Positions 27,586 to 36,237 of a stretch of 64,000 nt of DNA are shown here, in pieces. Each line of letters starts with the position of its first letter. Position 1 is the stretch's first letter. A program made the position numbers and the translations under genes. Source of the stretch: Aminiphilus circumscriptus DSM 16581. Lineage in GTDB: Bacteria > Synergistota > Synergistia > Synergistales > Aminiphilaceae. Under the pieces are notes generated by a model. The model was not told where the DNA came from, searched no databases, and worked only from the letters and a program-made list of their open reading frames with translations. The stretch covers positions 372,001 through 436,000 of the forward strand of contig NZ_JAFY01000007.1 of assembly GCF_000526375.1 (NCBI RefSeq). Direction: 5' to 3'.

Positions 27586-28365
27586 ATGAAAATTCTTCTG
27601 ACCAACGACGATGGCGTTTTTGCTCCGGGGATCGCCGCCATGGCGAGGGCAATTGCCCATGCAGGGCACGACCTGCTCGTGGTCGCACCGGACCGGGAGC
27701 GGAGCAGCGTGGGACATTCCATAACGCTCACCCGCCCGCTCCGCCTCTGGAGGATCGCCTCGGGGCCCTACGAAGCGGGGCAGGATGTGTATGCCTGCGA
27801 CGGGACGCCGTCGGACTGCGTCGTTCTCGCCCTCGAAGAGGTGGCCCCAGAGACGGATCTCGTTCTTTCGGGGATCAATCGCGGACCGAATCTCGGAGAC
27901 GACCTCACCTACTCCGGGACGGTCTCGGCCGCTATGGAAGGAGTTGTCCTCGGCCGTCCTTCCCTGGCGGTCTCTCTCGCCATCGCGCCGGACGATGCGG
28001 AACAGCATTACGAGACGGCGGCGGAGGTGATGTTGCGCCTTCTGGATCGTTTCCCCGGGACGTCGCTTCCGAAAGGTGTTCTTCTGAACGTGAACGTTCC
28101 GAACATTCCTCTCGAGGAGATCCGGGGGATTCTTCCCACGAGGAAAGGCGTTCGGGTTTACGTGGACAAGGTGAACAAGCTTCGGGACCCACGGGGGCTT
28201 ACGTACTTCTGGATCGCAGGAAGGCCCGAGGACGAGCTTGTCGAAGGAACGGACGTCTGGGCGGTGGCACACGGCGCCGTCTCGGTCACGCCGGTTCACA
28301 TGGACATGACGCACTTTCCGACTCTGGAACACCTCAGGGATACCTTTACCTCCGTCACTCTCTGA
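27586..28365 (+). CDS. surE: 5'/3'-nucleotidase SurE
   Basis: Metal-dependent nucleotidase of 259 residues active on nucleoside 5'- and 3'-monophosphates. The motif NDDGVFAPGI with the metal-binding Asp pair, APDRERSSVGHSIT, DGTPSDCV and SGINRGPNLGDDLTYSGTVS are all present. GAGGAGCGGTGAG precedes the ATG. Placed between the M50 protease and argH in the same operon. Confidence 0.95.
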   Translation: MKILLTNDDGVFAPGIAAMARAIAHAGHDLLVVAPDRERSSVGHSITLTRPLRLWRIASGPYEAGQDVYACDGTPSDCVVLALEEVAPETDLVLSGINRGPNLGDDLTYSGTVSAAMEGVVLGRPSLAVSLAIAPDDAEQHYETAAEVMLRLLDRFPGTSLPKGVLLNVNVPNIPLEEIRGILPTRKGVRVYVDKVNKLRDPRGLTYFWIAGRPEDELVEGTDVWAVAHGAVSVTPVHMDMTHFPTLEHLRDTFTSVTL

Positions 28366-28383
28366 AAGGAGCATGTGGTTGTC

Positions 28384-29796
28384 ATGTGGAAAGGCCGTTT
28401 CACCGAGGAAACACATGAGACAGTCCGCCGCTTCACCCAGTCTCTCGATGTGGACTGGCGGCTCGCCGCCGCGGACATTCGGGGGAGCGTCGCCCACGTC
28501 CGGATGCTTGCCCATATCGGGCTCCTCACGCCGGAGGAAGCGCGAACATTGGAGGAACACCTTTTCGCCATCGGAAGAGACATCGACGCGGGCATTCTCG
28601 TTCCGAAGGAAAGTCTCGAAGATGTGCACATGAACATCGAGGCCGCTCTCATCGAGCGGTGCGGTTCCCTCGGTGCGAAACTCCACGCGGGGCGAAGCAG
28701 AAACGACCAGGTGGCGACCACGATGCGTCTCTTTCTCCGGGAGGCCCTGCTCGATGTGTGGGGGCGTCTTGAAGTTCTTCTCGAAACGCTCCAGCAAAAA
28801 GCCGGGGAGCATCGTGACGTGGTGGTTCCCGGCTATACCCACCTGCAGCAGGCGCAACCGATCTCCATGGGACAGTACTGGATGGCGTATTTCTGGGCTT
28901 TTCTTCGGGATGCGGAGCGGCTTCTCGCAGCCTATCACTCCTGCGATGCCTGTCCTCTGGGTGCCGGTGCCCTCGCGGGTTCCACGCTTCCACTGGACAG
29001 GGAGTTCACGGCGAGGGATCTGGGTTTTTCCAGAATCACGGAAAACAGCATGGATTCCGTGGCACAGAGAGATTATCTTCTGGATGTGCACTATTTCTTC
29101 GTCTCCTTCGGACTGCATGCGAGCCGGCTTGCGGAGGACCTCATCATCTACAGCAGTACCGAATTCGGATGGATCGAGCTTCCCGATGCCTTTTGTACGG
29201 GATCCAGCATCATGCCCCAGAAAAAGAACCCCGATGTGCTGGAACTCCTTCGGGGGAAGGCGGGGCAGTTTGTGGGACACATGACGGATCTGATGGTGAG
29301 CGTGAAGGGGCTTCCCCTGACGTACAACCGGGATCTTCAGGAGGACAAGCGGGGGCTTTGGGCTTCCTTCGAGGTGTATTTCCAGATTCTTTCGGTATTG
29401 CCGGATCTGCTCGCCCGGGTTGGAGTCTCCGCCGAAAAGGCCCGGCGAGGGTTTTCCGACGGTTTCATCTTCGCGACGGACGTGGCGGAATATCTGGTGG
29501 GCAGGGGAATTCCCTTTCGAGAGGCCCACGAGAAGGTGGGGCGGCTCGTGCGATGGTGCGTCGAGGAGAAACGTGCACTCACCGGGCTTTCCTCCGACGA
29601 GTGGCGTCGCCTGCTTCCCGAGGCCGAGGCGGATCTTCCGGGGCTGCTTGTTCCGGAGACGTCGGTGGAGCGACGAAAAACCCTCGGCGGAACGTCTCCG
29701 GAACAGGTACGGTGGCAGCAGGCGCAGGGGATGGATGCTTTGAACGGATTGCGAGAAACGTTTCGAGGGAAAAAGGAGATCCTTTCCGGAACATAG
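28384..29796 (+). CDS. argH: Argininosuccinate lyase
   Basis: Last step of arginine synthesis: argininosuccinate to arginine and fumarate. The 470 residues begin MWKGRF, where the family has WGGRF, and contain HAGRSRNDQVAT, YTHLQQAQPISMGQ and the signature GSSIMPQKKNPD. The start could also be GTG 28375, but that lies only 3 nt after AAAGGAG; ATG 28384 has 12-nt spacing. No argG or other arg genes are adjacent. Confidence 0.95.
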   Translation: MWKGRFTEETHETVRRFTQSLDVDWRLAAADIRGSVAHVRMLAHIGLLTPEEARTLEEHLFAIGRDIDAGILVPKESLEDVHMNIEAALIERCGSLGAKLHAGRSRNDQVATTMRLFLREALLDVWGRLEVLLETLQQKAGEHRDVVVPGYTHLQQAQPISMGQYWMAYFWAFLRDAERLLAAYHSCDACPLGAGALAGSTLPLDREFTARDLGFSRITENSMDSVAQRDYLLDVHYFFVSFGLHASRLAEDLIIYSSTEFGWIELPDAFCTGSSIMPQKKNPDVLELLRGKAGQFVGHMTDLMVSVKGLPLTYNRDLQEDKRGLWASFEVYFQILSVLPDLLARVGVSAEKARRGFSDGFIFATDVAEYLVGRGIPFREAHEKVGRLVRWCVEEKRALTGLSSDEWRRLLPEAEADLPGLLVPETSVERRKTLGGTSPEQVRWQQAQGMDALNGLRETFRGKKEILSGT

Positions 29797-29860
29797 GGAA
29801 GAAGGAAACGTGTAGAGCATGTTCCCCCGTTCCTGGAAAAGAGACTGGGAAAGCGTGTCG

Positions 29861-29869
29861 TGTTACAAT
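29861..29869 (+). promoter_or_regulatory. Extended -10 promoter of dut
   Basis: TGTTACAAT: TACAAT at 29864-29869 with TG two bases upstream. The -35 region (GAGACT at 29841-29846) is poor. It lies about 65 nt before dut. Confidence 0.4.
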
Positions 29870-29933
29870 CTATCGTCAGTGTCGCACGACAGCAGTGTTT
29901 TGTTCTTGACGCCGAGGAAAAGGAGTGGTGATC

Positions 29934-30455
29934 TTGGGCACGACGTCCTCGAAGAGTTCCAAAAAGGACAAGATCCAGGAAAAACTCGCAGCGGAAGATC
30001 GGAACAATGGAGCGCCCCGCACGGTTCTCCGAGTTCTTCGGGACGAGAAGGCGGCTGCATTGCCTCTTCCGACGTATGCGACGCCTTTTTCCTCGGGAAT
30101 GGACCTCCGTGCCGCCGAGGAGGCGCTTTTGTTGCCGGGAGAGTGGGCGTCGGTCGGAACGGGCCTTTCCGTGGAAATTCCCGAGGGCTTCGAGGGACAG
30201 GTGCGTCCGAGAAGCGGCTTGGCGTTCAAACATGGCGTGACCGTGCTCAATGCACCGGGAACCATCGATGCGGATTATCGCGGAGAGGTCCGTGTGCTTC
30301 TCGTGAATCACTCCAGGGATCCCTTTACGGTGGAGAAGGGAGATCGCATCGCCCAACTGGTGATCGCCCCCGTCGTCCGGGTTGTCTGGGAGGAAACGGA
30401 CGTGTTGGAGAGCAGCGAACGCGGCAGTGGCGGATTCGGCAGTACGGGACACTGA
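29934..30455 (+). CDS. dut: Deoxyuridine 5'-triphosphate nucleotidohydrolase
   Basis: Trimeric dUTPase that keeps uracil out of DNA. Motifs I-V are present: [35 protein letters not shown] and [10 protein letters not shown]. Length is 173 residues from TTG 29934, which lies 8 nt after AGGAG; GTG codons at 29925 and 29928 overlap or crowd that site. The protein has a Lys/Ser-rich N-terminal extension of about 30 residues ([15 protein letters not shown]) that is not part of the family fold. Confidence 0.94.
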   Translation: MGTTSSKSSKKDKIQEKLAAEDRNNGAPRTVLRVLRDEKAAALPLPTYATPFSSGMDLRAAEEALLLPGEWASVGTGLSVEIPEGFEGQVRPRSGLAFKHGVTVLNAPGTIDADYRGEVRVLLVNHSRDPFTVEKGDRIAQLVIAPVVRVVWEETDVLESSERGSGGFGSTGH

Positions 30456-30479
30456 CGGCATCGGGAGGAGATGGGGCAG

Positions 30480-31487
30480 ATGGAGATCACACGAGCTGCG
30501 GCAGTCATCGACACGCACACCGGAGGTGAACCGACCCGGCTCATCATTGGAGGAGCACCACTTTTACGGGGCAAGACCATGGGAGAGAAGTGGATCGACT
30601 TTGTCACGCATCACGATGACTTCCGCGTCATGGTCATGTGCGAGCCTCGCGGGCACGGGGATATGTTCGGCGCTCTCCTGGTTCCCCCCTGCTCGGAGGC
30701 CGCTCACTACGGCGTGATCTTCATGGATTCGAGCGGCAGCATCAGCATGTGTGGTCACGGCTCCATCGGCCTCGGAAGGACTCTTGTCGATCTGGGCATG
30801 ATCCCCAAGCAGGAGCCCTTCACGGAGGTCGTTCTGGATACCCCGGCGGGCCTCGTGGAATTGCGCGTGGCCGTCACGGATGGCGTGGTTGGGGACGTGA
30901 CGCTGAAAAACGTCCCGGCCTTCGTCTTCGCGAGGGACGTGGAGGTGACGGTCCCCTCCTGGCCCAAACCCATTCACCTCGATATTGCCTTCGGGGGAAA
31001 CTTTTTTGCCATCGTTCCCGCCGATCAGTTCGATTTCGAGATCGTTCCCGGGGAGGTGCCGAAGATGATTCCCCTTGGGCTCGAGATCCGGGATGCGGTG
31101 AACCGGAAGATGGAGGTGCGACATCCCGTGGAGACGCACATCCACAAGGTGGAACTCACAGAGTTCAGCCTCGAAAGAAGCGGCGAAATGACCCGGAATT
31201 GCGTGGTCTTCGCCTCTGGTTCGGTGGACCGCTCTCCCTGCGGGACGGGGACCTGTGCGAAAATGGCACTCCTCGCGGCAAAGGGGAAGCTTCGCCCCGG
31301 CGAGGAATTTCTCCACAAGAGTGTTACGGGGAGCGTTTTTTTGGGGTCCTGCGAACCCGGTCCCGATGTGGCCGGTTTTTCCTCGGTGGTGCCCACCCTG
31401 CGTGGCCGTTCCTTCGTGACGGGGATGAATTTCCTCCTCCGCCAGAAAGAAGACGAAGTGGGCAATGGTTTCCTGCTTCCCAAATAG
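30480..31487 (+). CDS. Proline racemase family protein (racemase/4-hydroxyproline epimerase)
   Basis: A 335-residue cysteine-dependent enzyme of the proline racemase superfamily. Both catalytic cysteines are present: Cys91 in SMCGHGSIG and Cys254 in SPCGTGTCAKM. Having both favours a racemase or epimerase over the trans-3-hydroxyproline dehydratases, which keep only one. The substrate may be proline or hydroxyproline. ATG 30480 has GGAGGAG 10-12 nt upstream; ATG 30471 is nearly on top of it. It follows dut by 24 nt and ends in a terminator. Confidence 0.9.
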   Translation: MEITRAAAVIDTHTGGEPTRLIIGGAPLLRGKTMGEKWIDFVTHHDDFRVMVMCEPRGHGDMFGALLVPPCSEAAHYGVIFMDSSGSISMCGHGSIGLGRTLVDLGMIPKQEPFTEVVLDTPAGLVELRVAVTDGVVGDVTLKNVPAFVFARDVEVTVPSWPKPIHLDIAFGGNFFAIVPADQFDFEIVPGEVPKMIPLGLEIRDAVNRKMEVRHPVETHIHKVELTEFSLERSGEMTRNCVVFASGSVDRSPCGTGTCAKMALLAAKGKLRPGEEFLHKSVTGSVFLGSCEPGPDVAGFSSVVPTLRGRSFVTGMNFLLRQKEDEVGNGFLLPK

Positions 31488-31518
31488 GATTCTCTTTTCT
31501 GGGCGAGTGTTCGAACAA

Positions 31519-31561
31519 GGCGAGATGGCGTTCTGTGGAGAACTTCCGTCTCGCCCTTTTT
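31519..31561 (+). terminator. Terminator after the proline racemase-family gene
   Basis: GGCGAGA (31519-31525) pairs with TCTCGCC (31549-31555) around a 23-nt loop, followed by five T. Confidence 0.6.
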
Positions 31562-31590
31562 ATGTGCATATGTGCATCTGCGCCGAATTG

Positions 31591-32331
31591 TCACATATGG
31601 CCGCTGTAACGCGTCGGAACCAACGCGGAGTGCACGTGGCGAATCATGGTGATGAAATCGAAGACAGGAAGTCCCGTCGCTTCGTGAACCGCTGCGGCGT
31701 AAGGGGGGAGGTCGCTGCATTCCAAGAGAATCGCTCCGACCTTGGGACATTCCCGCACCATCCGTTCTGCAACACTCACGACCTCCTTCTCTATGAGTTC
31801 TGAATCGAGTGTTCCCTTTTCCTCCAGCACGGAGGTGCGGAATTCCTCCTGTTCTTCCATGCCGTAGACGACCTTGGAGATCTCCGGAGTAATTCCCACG
31901 TTTACGAAATGTTCCTCCGTAAGGCATGCTGCGTTGGCGGTAATGATGCCCACTTGTTGTTCCGGCTGTAACGTTCTTGCAATGAACGGGACCTGAAGCA
32001 TGCTGGAGAGGAAGACCGGTACATGCACTGCCGCTGCCACCTGTGGCTGGAAAAGCGCCATGAAGCCGCAGGCGCCGGTGATGGCTCGAACGCCTTCCGC
32101 CTCCAGTTCCTTCGCTCCGTCGATGAAGGGGGCGAGGAGCGCGGGGTCCCGTTCGTTCAGAAGGCGCGTGATGGAGGCGCCACGCACTTCCTTGTAGCGC
32201 ACGGGAAAGGGAAAGGTCGTGGCGTTTCCCACGTTTCCCGGAACGCAAGGGTAGGCCGCGTCGAGGATGAGAATGCCGATGGGCTCTCCGTCCCAGGATC
32301 TGCTTTTGCTTTTGATCCGGTACACCGTCAT
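31591..32331 (-). CDS. Aspartate/glutamate/hydantoin racemase family protein
   Basis: A 246-residue protein of the cofactor-independent Asp/Glu racemase superfamily. It has the two expected cysteines, Cys88 in AITGACGFM and Cys205 in LLECSDLPPYA, and an N-terminal GILILDAAYPCVPGNVGN typical of the uncharacterised hydantoin-racemase-like branch. AAGGGAG lies upstream of the ATG. It is convergent with the proline racemase-family gene and downstream of the metPS terminator on the same strand. Substrate unknown. Confidence 0.8.
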   Translation of the reverse strand: MTVYRIKSKSRSWDGEPIGILILDAAYPCVPGNVGNATTFPFPVRYKEVRGASITRLLNERDPALLAPFIDGAKELEAEGVRAITGACGFMALFQPQVAAAVHVPVFLSSMLQVPFIARTLQPEQQVGIITANAACLTEEHFVNVGITPEISKVVYGMEEQEEFRTSVLEEKGTLDSELIEKEVVSVAERMVRECPKVGAILLECSDLPPYAAAVHEATGLPVFDFITMIRHVHSALVPTRYSGHM

Positions 32332-32418
32332 GGTTCTGTTCTCCCTTCAGAGGCGTGCGGTTTGTGACACGCTGAATCATGCCGTCGTTACGTCGTTATG
32401 CCAGCGAAAGAACAACCC

Positions 32419-32461
32419 GAAAAAACCGCTGCGGCGCCCGGGACCGGTGGCGCCGCAGCGG
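32419..32461 (-). terminator. Terminator of metP-metS
   Basis: A 13-bp GC stem (CCGCTGCGGCGCC at 32426-32438 with its complement at 32449-32461), followed on the minus strand by TTTTTT. Confidence 0.85.
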
Positions 32462-32495
32462 CAGAGGGATGATAATCAGGTTCGATTCGGAGCGA

Positions 32496-32612
32496 CTAGG
32501 ATTTCCGCCGCATGGCTGCCTTGCGCTCCTCGGCTTTCATCGCAATGCTTATGCAGAGAGCAAAGGCTCCGAAACTTATTGCCAGCGCAAGAAACATGTT
32601 GAAGACCCACAT
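32496..32612 (-). CDS. metS: MetS-type small subunit of an NSS amino-acid transporter
   Basis: A 38-residue protein with one membrane helix (about 3-24) and a short basic C terminus (KAEERKAAMRRKS). It starts 13 nt after the stop of the NSS transporter gene with a strong GTAAGGAGG. Size, topology and position match MetS, the small subunit needed for MetPS methionine/alanine import in Corynebacterium. It is easily missed because of its length. Confidence 0.85.
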   Translation of the reverse strand: MWVFNMFLALAISFGAFALCISIAMKAEERKAAMRRKS

Positions 32613-32625
32613 GTCGTTTGCCTCC

Positions 32626-34104
32626 TTACACCTTGGGCTCGAACTTGTGCTTCATGTGGTCGGCCAGCCAGTTGTTCAGGGCGAAGCCGACGCCGAGAAG
32701 AATGGCCCACTGGAGGAACATGGGTGCCGGCGCGTAGTTGTACTTGGCGATGGGGAAGATCTTCCACCACTCCCCGGGATACCAGGAAATGGACTGCTGT
32801 ACCCACCAGCCGAAGATGAGAACGAACCACACCGGGAAGAGGCGGATGAGGGACCACATCCACTTTGCCTTGATGTCCGAGACGGGAGCGATGTACTCGT
32901 CCCAGATCTTGTCCACGCCGACGATCATGGCGGCAATGGCGGCGAGGAGGCCCGACATGAGCAGGCCAACGCCCCAGGTCCAGTCCATGTTCTCGAAGAT
33001 CACGTTGTCCCGGGCGGCGAAGGTCCCGATCACCAGCACCACGAGAGTGACGAGGAACAGGGACGTGCGTCGCGATTTGCCCATGTCCATGAGCATGCGG
33101 ACCCCCAGCTCGAGCATGGCGATCTCCGAGGAGAGCGCTGCCAGGATGAGGGCGCCGAAGAAGGCGACGGCCATGATCGTTCCTCCCGGCAGATTGGCGA
33201 AGAGACGGGTGAGATTAATGAAGGCCAGGCCGTTGTTGCCGCCAGCCATTGCGGCGTTGGGGTCCGGGGCGAGGGCGAAAACGGTGGGAATGACCGCCAT
33301 GCCGGCCAAGAGTGCCGCCGATGTGTCGGCGAAACAGGCCGTGCAGGCGTTGAGGAGAATGTCTTCGTCCTTCTTCGTGTAGACGAAGTAGGTGAGGAAG
33401 AGTCCCCATCCTGCGCCTGTGGACCAGGCCGCCTGGGTGAAGGCCTCGAGCCATACCTTGGGTTTCAGCAGATCCGCGGTGTTGATGTGGAAGAGGAACT
33501 TCAGTCCTTCTGTGGCGCCGGGGAGCATCATGGCTCGGATGGCGAGAAAGGCGAGGAGGACGAAAATACCGGGGATGAAGATTTTGTTTCCTTTTTCGAT
33601 ACCGTTCTGAACGCCCAGCCCTACCACGAAGGCGCACAGGGCGATGGCCGCCCAGTAGAAGTACATCCCCTGATCCGCGTTACCGAGGAAGTTGGTCCAG
33701 AGCGCTTCCGTGTCCACTCCGGCAACGAGAACACCTTGGAGAGCGAAGACCAGATAGCGAATGCACCAGCCGAGGACGACGCCGTAGTAGCAGGTGATGA
33801 AAAAGCAACAGAGGCCGAAGAACCAGCTCATCCAGGTGTACTTGCGGCCGACCAGCTCCTTGAAGGCGCCGATGCAGCCCATGCGGGTGACCTTGCCGAG
33901 GACTCCTTCCATGCAGATCAGGGGAATTGCCCAGAGGAACAAAGCGAAGAAAAGAGCGAGGATGAATGCACCACCGCCGTTGGCGGCGACGACCCGGGGG
34001 AAACGCCAGATGTTTCCCGTGCCGATGGCCATGCCCATACATGCGAACAAAAAGCCCCATTTCGAAAACTGCCCAGTGCCTTTCAACTCCGTGTTCTCCG
34101 CCAT
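32626..34104 (-). CDS. metP: Sodium-dependent transporter, NSS family (MetP-like)
   Basis: Neurotransmitter:sodium symporter family, 492 residues and about 11-12 membrane segments. The N-terminal WGFLFACMGMAIGTGNIWRF contains the sodium- and substrate-site residues of TM1, and FFGLCCFFITCYYGVVLGW matches TM3. Likely substrate is a neutral amino acid; the metS partner suggests methionine or alanine. ATG 34104 has AAGGAGGG at good spacing; the longer open frame to 34179 does not fit the family. Its promoter is predicted about 240 nt upstream. Confidence 0.9.
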   Translation of the reverse strand: MAENTELKGTGQFSKWGFLFACMGMAIGTGNIWRFPRVVAANGGGAFILALFFALFLWAIPLICMEGVLGKVTRMGCIGAFKELVGRKYTWMSWFFGLCCFFITCYYGVVLGWCIRYLVFALQGVLVAGVDTEALWTNFLGNADQGMYFYWAAIALCAFVVGLGVQNGIEKGNKIFIPGIFVLLAFLAIRAMMLPGATEGLKFLFHINTADLLKPKVWLEAFTQAAWSTGAGWGLFLTYFVYTKKDEDILLNACTACFADTSAALLAGMAVIPTVFALAPDPNAAMAGGNNGLAFINLTRLFANLPGGTIMAVAFFGALILAALSSEIAMLELGVRMLMDMGKSRRTSLFLVTLVVLVIGTFAARDNVIFENMDWTWGVGLLMSGLLAAIAAMIVGVDKIWDEYIAPVSDIKAKWMWSLIRLFPVWFVLIFGWWVQQSISWYPGEWWKIFPIAKYNYAPAPMFLQWAILLGVGFALNNWLADHMKHKFEPKV

Positions 34105-34339
34105 GAACAGGTCTCCCTCCTTAATTTCGATTTCTCTTCTTAAGGGTTTCGGGATGAGTGGTGCCATTTCGACAAGCAAGCCGATGTCCAGGAACGGTGT
34201 GCCCTATGGAGTTTTTCCGGTGAGTGGGCTGGCTGAATGGTCCTTTGCGATGAGCATTCCTCCTTTCTCGCCGGGGCCGAAACTGTACGAAAATGCCTGT
34301 ACGCAGCCCACAGGGTACAGAAGTTGCACGAACGGACCT

Positions 34340-34368
34340 ATCTTAGGGGATGCTTCGACGCTTGTCTA
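34340..34368 (-). promoter_or_regulatory. Predicted metP-metS promoter
   Basis: On the minus strand TAGACA (34368-34363), 17-bp spacer, TAAGAT (34345-34340). The leader to metP would be about 230 nt. Confidence 0.45.
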
Positions 34369-34749
34369 GTATTCTTTTCTGAAGAATGCGTTGGCGCGAG
34401 GGCTTTGGAAGAGTTTTGAAAAGTATAAAAAATAATGATTAGTGCGAAATGCATTTGATGCACGGAGCTTCTCTGTGTTATTTTTGTGAAAAATATCGAA
34501 AGACAGGAGGCATATTTTGTTTTTTGGTTTTTTCTTGTGCAAAAAAGCCAATTTCCTGCAAAGGGATAATTTGCTGTCACCGCTTCTCCGTAAAGCCTCC
34601 CCAAAAATGACGAAGCACAACATCTTCTTGAGTTCTTGAGCTCTTCCATCCTTTCCCGGGAGAGGGCATGCCGTGCGTGGTGGTTTGTTACGGGGTATAA
34701 TGAATCGGTGTGGGACGGGACGGGCTTTGGGCTGGGTTTTACAAGTTAG
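34369..34749. other. A+T-rich interval without a recognised gene
   Basis: This 380-bp stretch is clearly richer in A+T than its surroundings. The open frames on the minus strand show no family features, ribosome-binding site or codon pattern like the neighbours. I see no gene in it; it may be an old insertion or a regulatory region. Confidence 0.4.
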
Positions 34750-34839
34750 GGAAACCCTGATCAAGTAGGAATCGCCCTCTCTCGATTTTCGATTGCATCG
34801 CGTTTTTCCGAGATCGGCACGGCATTTTTCAGAGGCTCC
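34750..34839. mobile_element. MITE-like element with IS5-family ends (90 bp)
   Basis: The left end GGAAACCCTGATCAAG and the right end (inverted) GGAGCCTCTGAAAAA match the two ends of the IS5-family element at 54002-55238 (GGAAACCCTGAACAAG and GGAATCTCTGAAAAA). It is flanked by TTAG (34746-34749) and TTAA (34840-34843), which fit the IS target rule with one mismatch. The interior is non-coding and differs from the two 100-bp elements. Confidence 0.65.
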
Positions 34840-34868
34840 TTAACAGACGCGAATTTCCGGAACAATTT

Positions 34869-34896
34869 TTGAGAGCTGGCGATGATGTGTCATAGT
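34869..34896 (+). promoter_or_regulatory. Possible promoter of the mltG operon
   Basis: TTGAGA (34869-34874) and CATAGT (34891-34896) with a 16-bp spacer. The 100-bp mobile element lies between this site and mltG. Confidence 0.35.
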
Positions 34897-34929
34897 GGGA
34901 GTCTGTTCATCGTTCGGCGGATATCTTCA

Positions 34930-35029
34930 GGAATCTCTGAATAAGGCTGCGTCAGTCCCGCAGGGCGCCTCGCAGAGCCTGATGCGACCCGAGTCAAGGG
35001 AAAGCGAAAGGCCTTTATTCAGAGCTTCC
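34930..35029. mobile_element. 100-bp MITE, copy 1
   Basis: Terminal inverted repeats GGAATCTCTGAATAA / GGAAGCTCTGAATAA bound a non-coding, hairpin-rich core (inner arms GCGTCAG / CTGATGC). The first 12 bases equal one end of the IS5-family element in this window. It is flanked by a 4-bp duplication TTCA on both sides. The copy at 51313-51412 has the same length and 6 differences. It sits in the leader of mltG. Confidence 0.85.
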
Positions 35030-35082
35030 TTCAAAACGACGCAAATGTGTGTCATGGAGAAAGAGAGGAAAGGCGGAGACGT

Positions 35083-36237
35083 ATGCGGGACAAACCAATC
35101 ACACTGCTGTTGTTTCTATTGACCGCCATGGCTTACCTGACTTTTCTTGTTCTCCCCATTTCCTGGTGGCAGGAGCGGTTGGAAATCGGACATGGGCCTT
35201 CGGTTTTCGTCATGGTCGAACCGGGCATGAGCGCCCGGGACGCCGCACGGCATTTCGTTCGGGAGGGGATTACGAGCGAGGCACAGGCCCTGTCTCGGTG
35301 GTTGACTGCCTTCGGTGTCGATCGTTCTTTGAAACCCGGGGTATATTTTCTGCGTCCGGGAAGTCCCTGGGAGGTGGCGAAACAGCTTGTGAACGCGGAA
35401 CCACGTGTCTTCCGCGTCGTTCTCGTTCCGGGGAGCGACGTGGACGTTTTTGCGCAATTTCTCGGCGACGCCGTTGCCTCCTTCTGGGAGGATGTCTCTT
35501 CTTCCAATCTCCAGGAAAAACCGTTCCCCGCGAGCGGTGATATCCTTACCGGAAAGGCCGGGGAGATGCACACGGCGCTGGCGGCGGACTCCCCTGCGCC
35601 GGGGTTCATCGTTACATCGGCGGATCTTTTCGCTGCGCTCGCGGATGAAACGCATTTCCCCGAACCGCTGCGGAAAATATTGCCGGAAGACCCCTCTGAG
35701 CGATTCGCCTTTCTTCTGCCCGAAACCTTTGTGCTTCCTCCGTCGCCTTCGCTGGCCGTCTCCCTGGTGCGTCAGGCCTCTTCTCTGTGGTGGCGCGCTT
35801 TTGCTTCTGACGTAGCGAAAAAGAGCGCGACCGAAATGCGTTCTCTGGCGACCCTCGCTTCCATCATCGAGAAGGAGATCCGCAAGGAAGAGGAACGCCC
35901 CATCGCGGCAGGAGTGTTTCAGAATCGACTGGAGCGGCAAATGCCCCTTCAGTCCTGCGCGACGGTCGTCTACGCGTGGAAACTCCAGGGGCGTATCCTT
36001 CGGACGCTGACCTACGAGGATCTCAAAATCGAATCGCCTTTCAACACCTATCTCCATCCGGGTCTGCCGCCCGGACCGATTTGTGTTCCCTCCCGAAATT
36101 CCTGGTCTGCCGCATTTCACCCCGAGGAGCACGATCTTCTCTACTTCGTGGCGGATAACAAGGGAGGGCATGTCTTTTCCCGGAGCTACAAAGAGCACTT
36201 GGATGCCCAGAGGAAAATCCGCAATGAAAATCGCTGA
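35083..36237 (+). CDS. mltG: Endolytic murein transglycosylase MltG
   Basis: Inner-membrane enzyme thought to cut nascent glycan strands and set their length. The 384 residues have one N-terminal membrane helix (about 5-25), a LysM-like region, and the YceG catalytic domain with ASIIEKE (259-265) carrying the catalytic Glu, followed by AAGVFQNRLERQMPLQSCATV and the PFNTYLHPGLPPGPICVPS segment. GGAG precedes ATG 35083. It begins an operon that runs to thiN. Confidence 0.93.
   Translation: MRDKPITLLLFLLTAMAYLTFLVLPISWWQERLEIGHGPSVFVMVEPGMSARDAARHFVREGITSEAQALSRWLTAFGVDRSLKPGVYFLRPGSPWEVAKQLVNAEPRVFRVVLVPGSDVDVFAQFLGDAVASFWEDVSSSNLQEKPFPASGDILTGKAGEMHTALAADSPAPGFIVTSADLFAALADETHFPEPLRKILPEDPSERFAFLLPETFVLPPSPSLAVSLVRQASSLWWRAFASDVAKKSATEMRSLATLASIIEKEIRKEEERPIAAGVFQNRLERQMPLQSCATVVYAWKLQGRILRTLTYEDLKIESPFNTYLHPGLPPGPICVPSRNSWSAAFHPEEHDLLYFVADNKGGHVFSRSYKEHLDAQRKIRNENR

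Noticed and set aside
24426-27731. 1101-codon minus-strand frame opposite the DHH-CBS-nucleotidyltransferase gene
   Set aside because: Shadow of a clear multi-domain gene; composition-driven and without any recognised motif.
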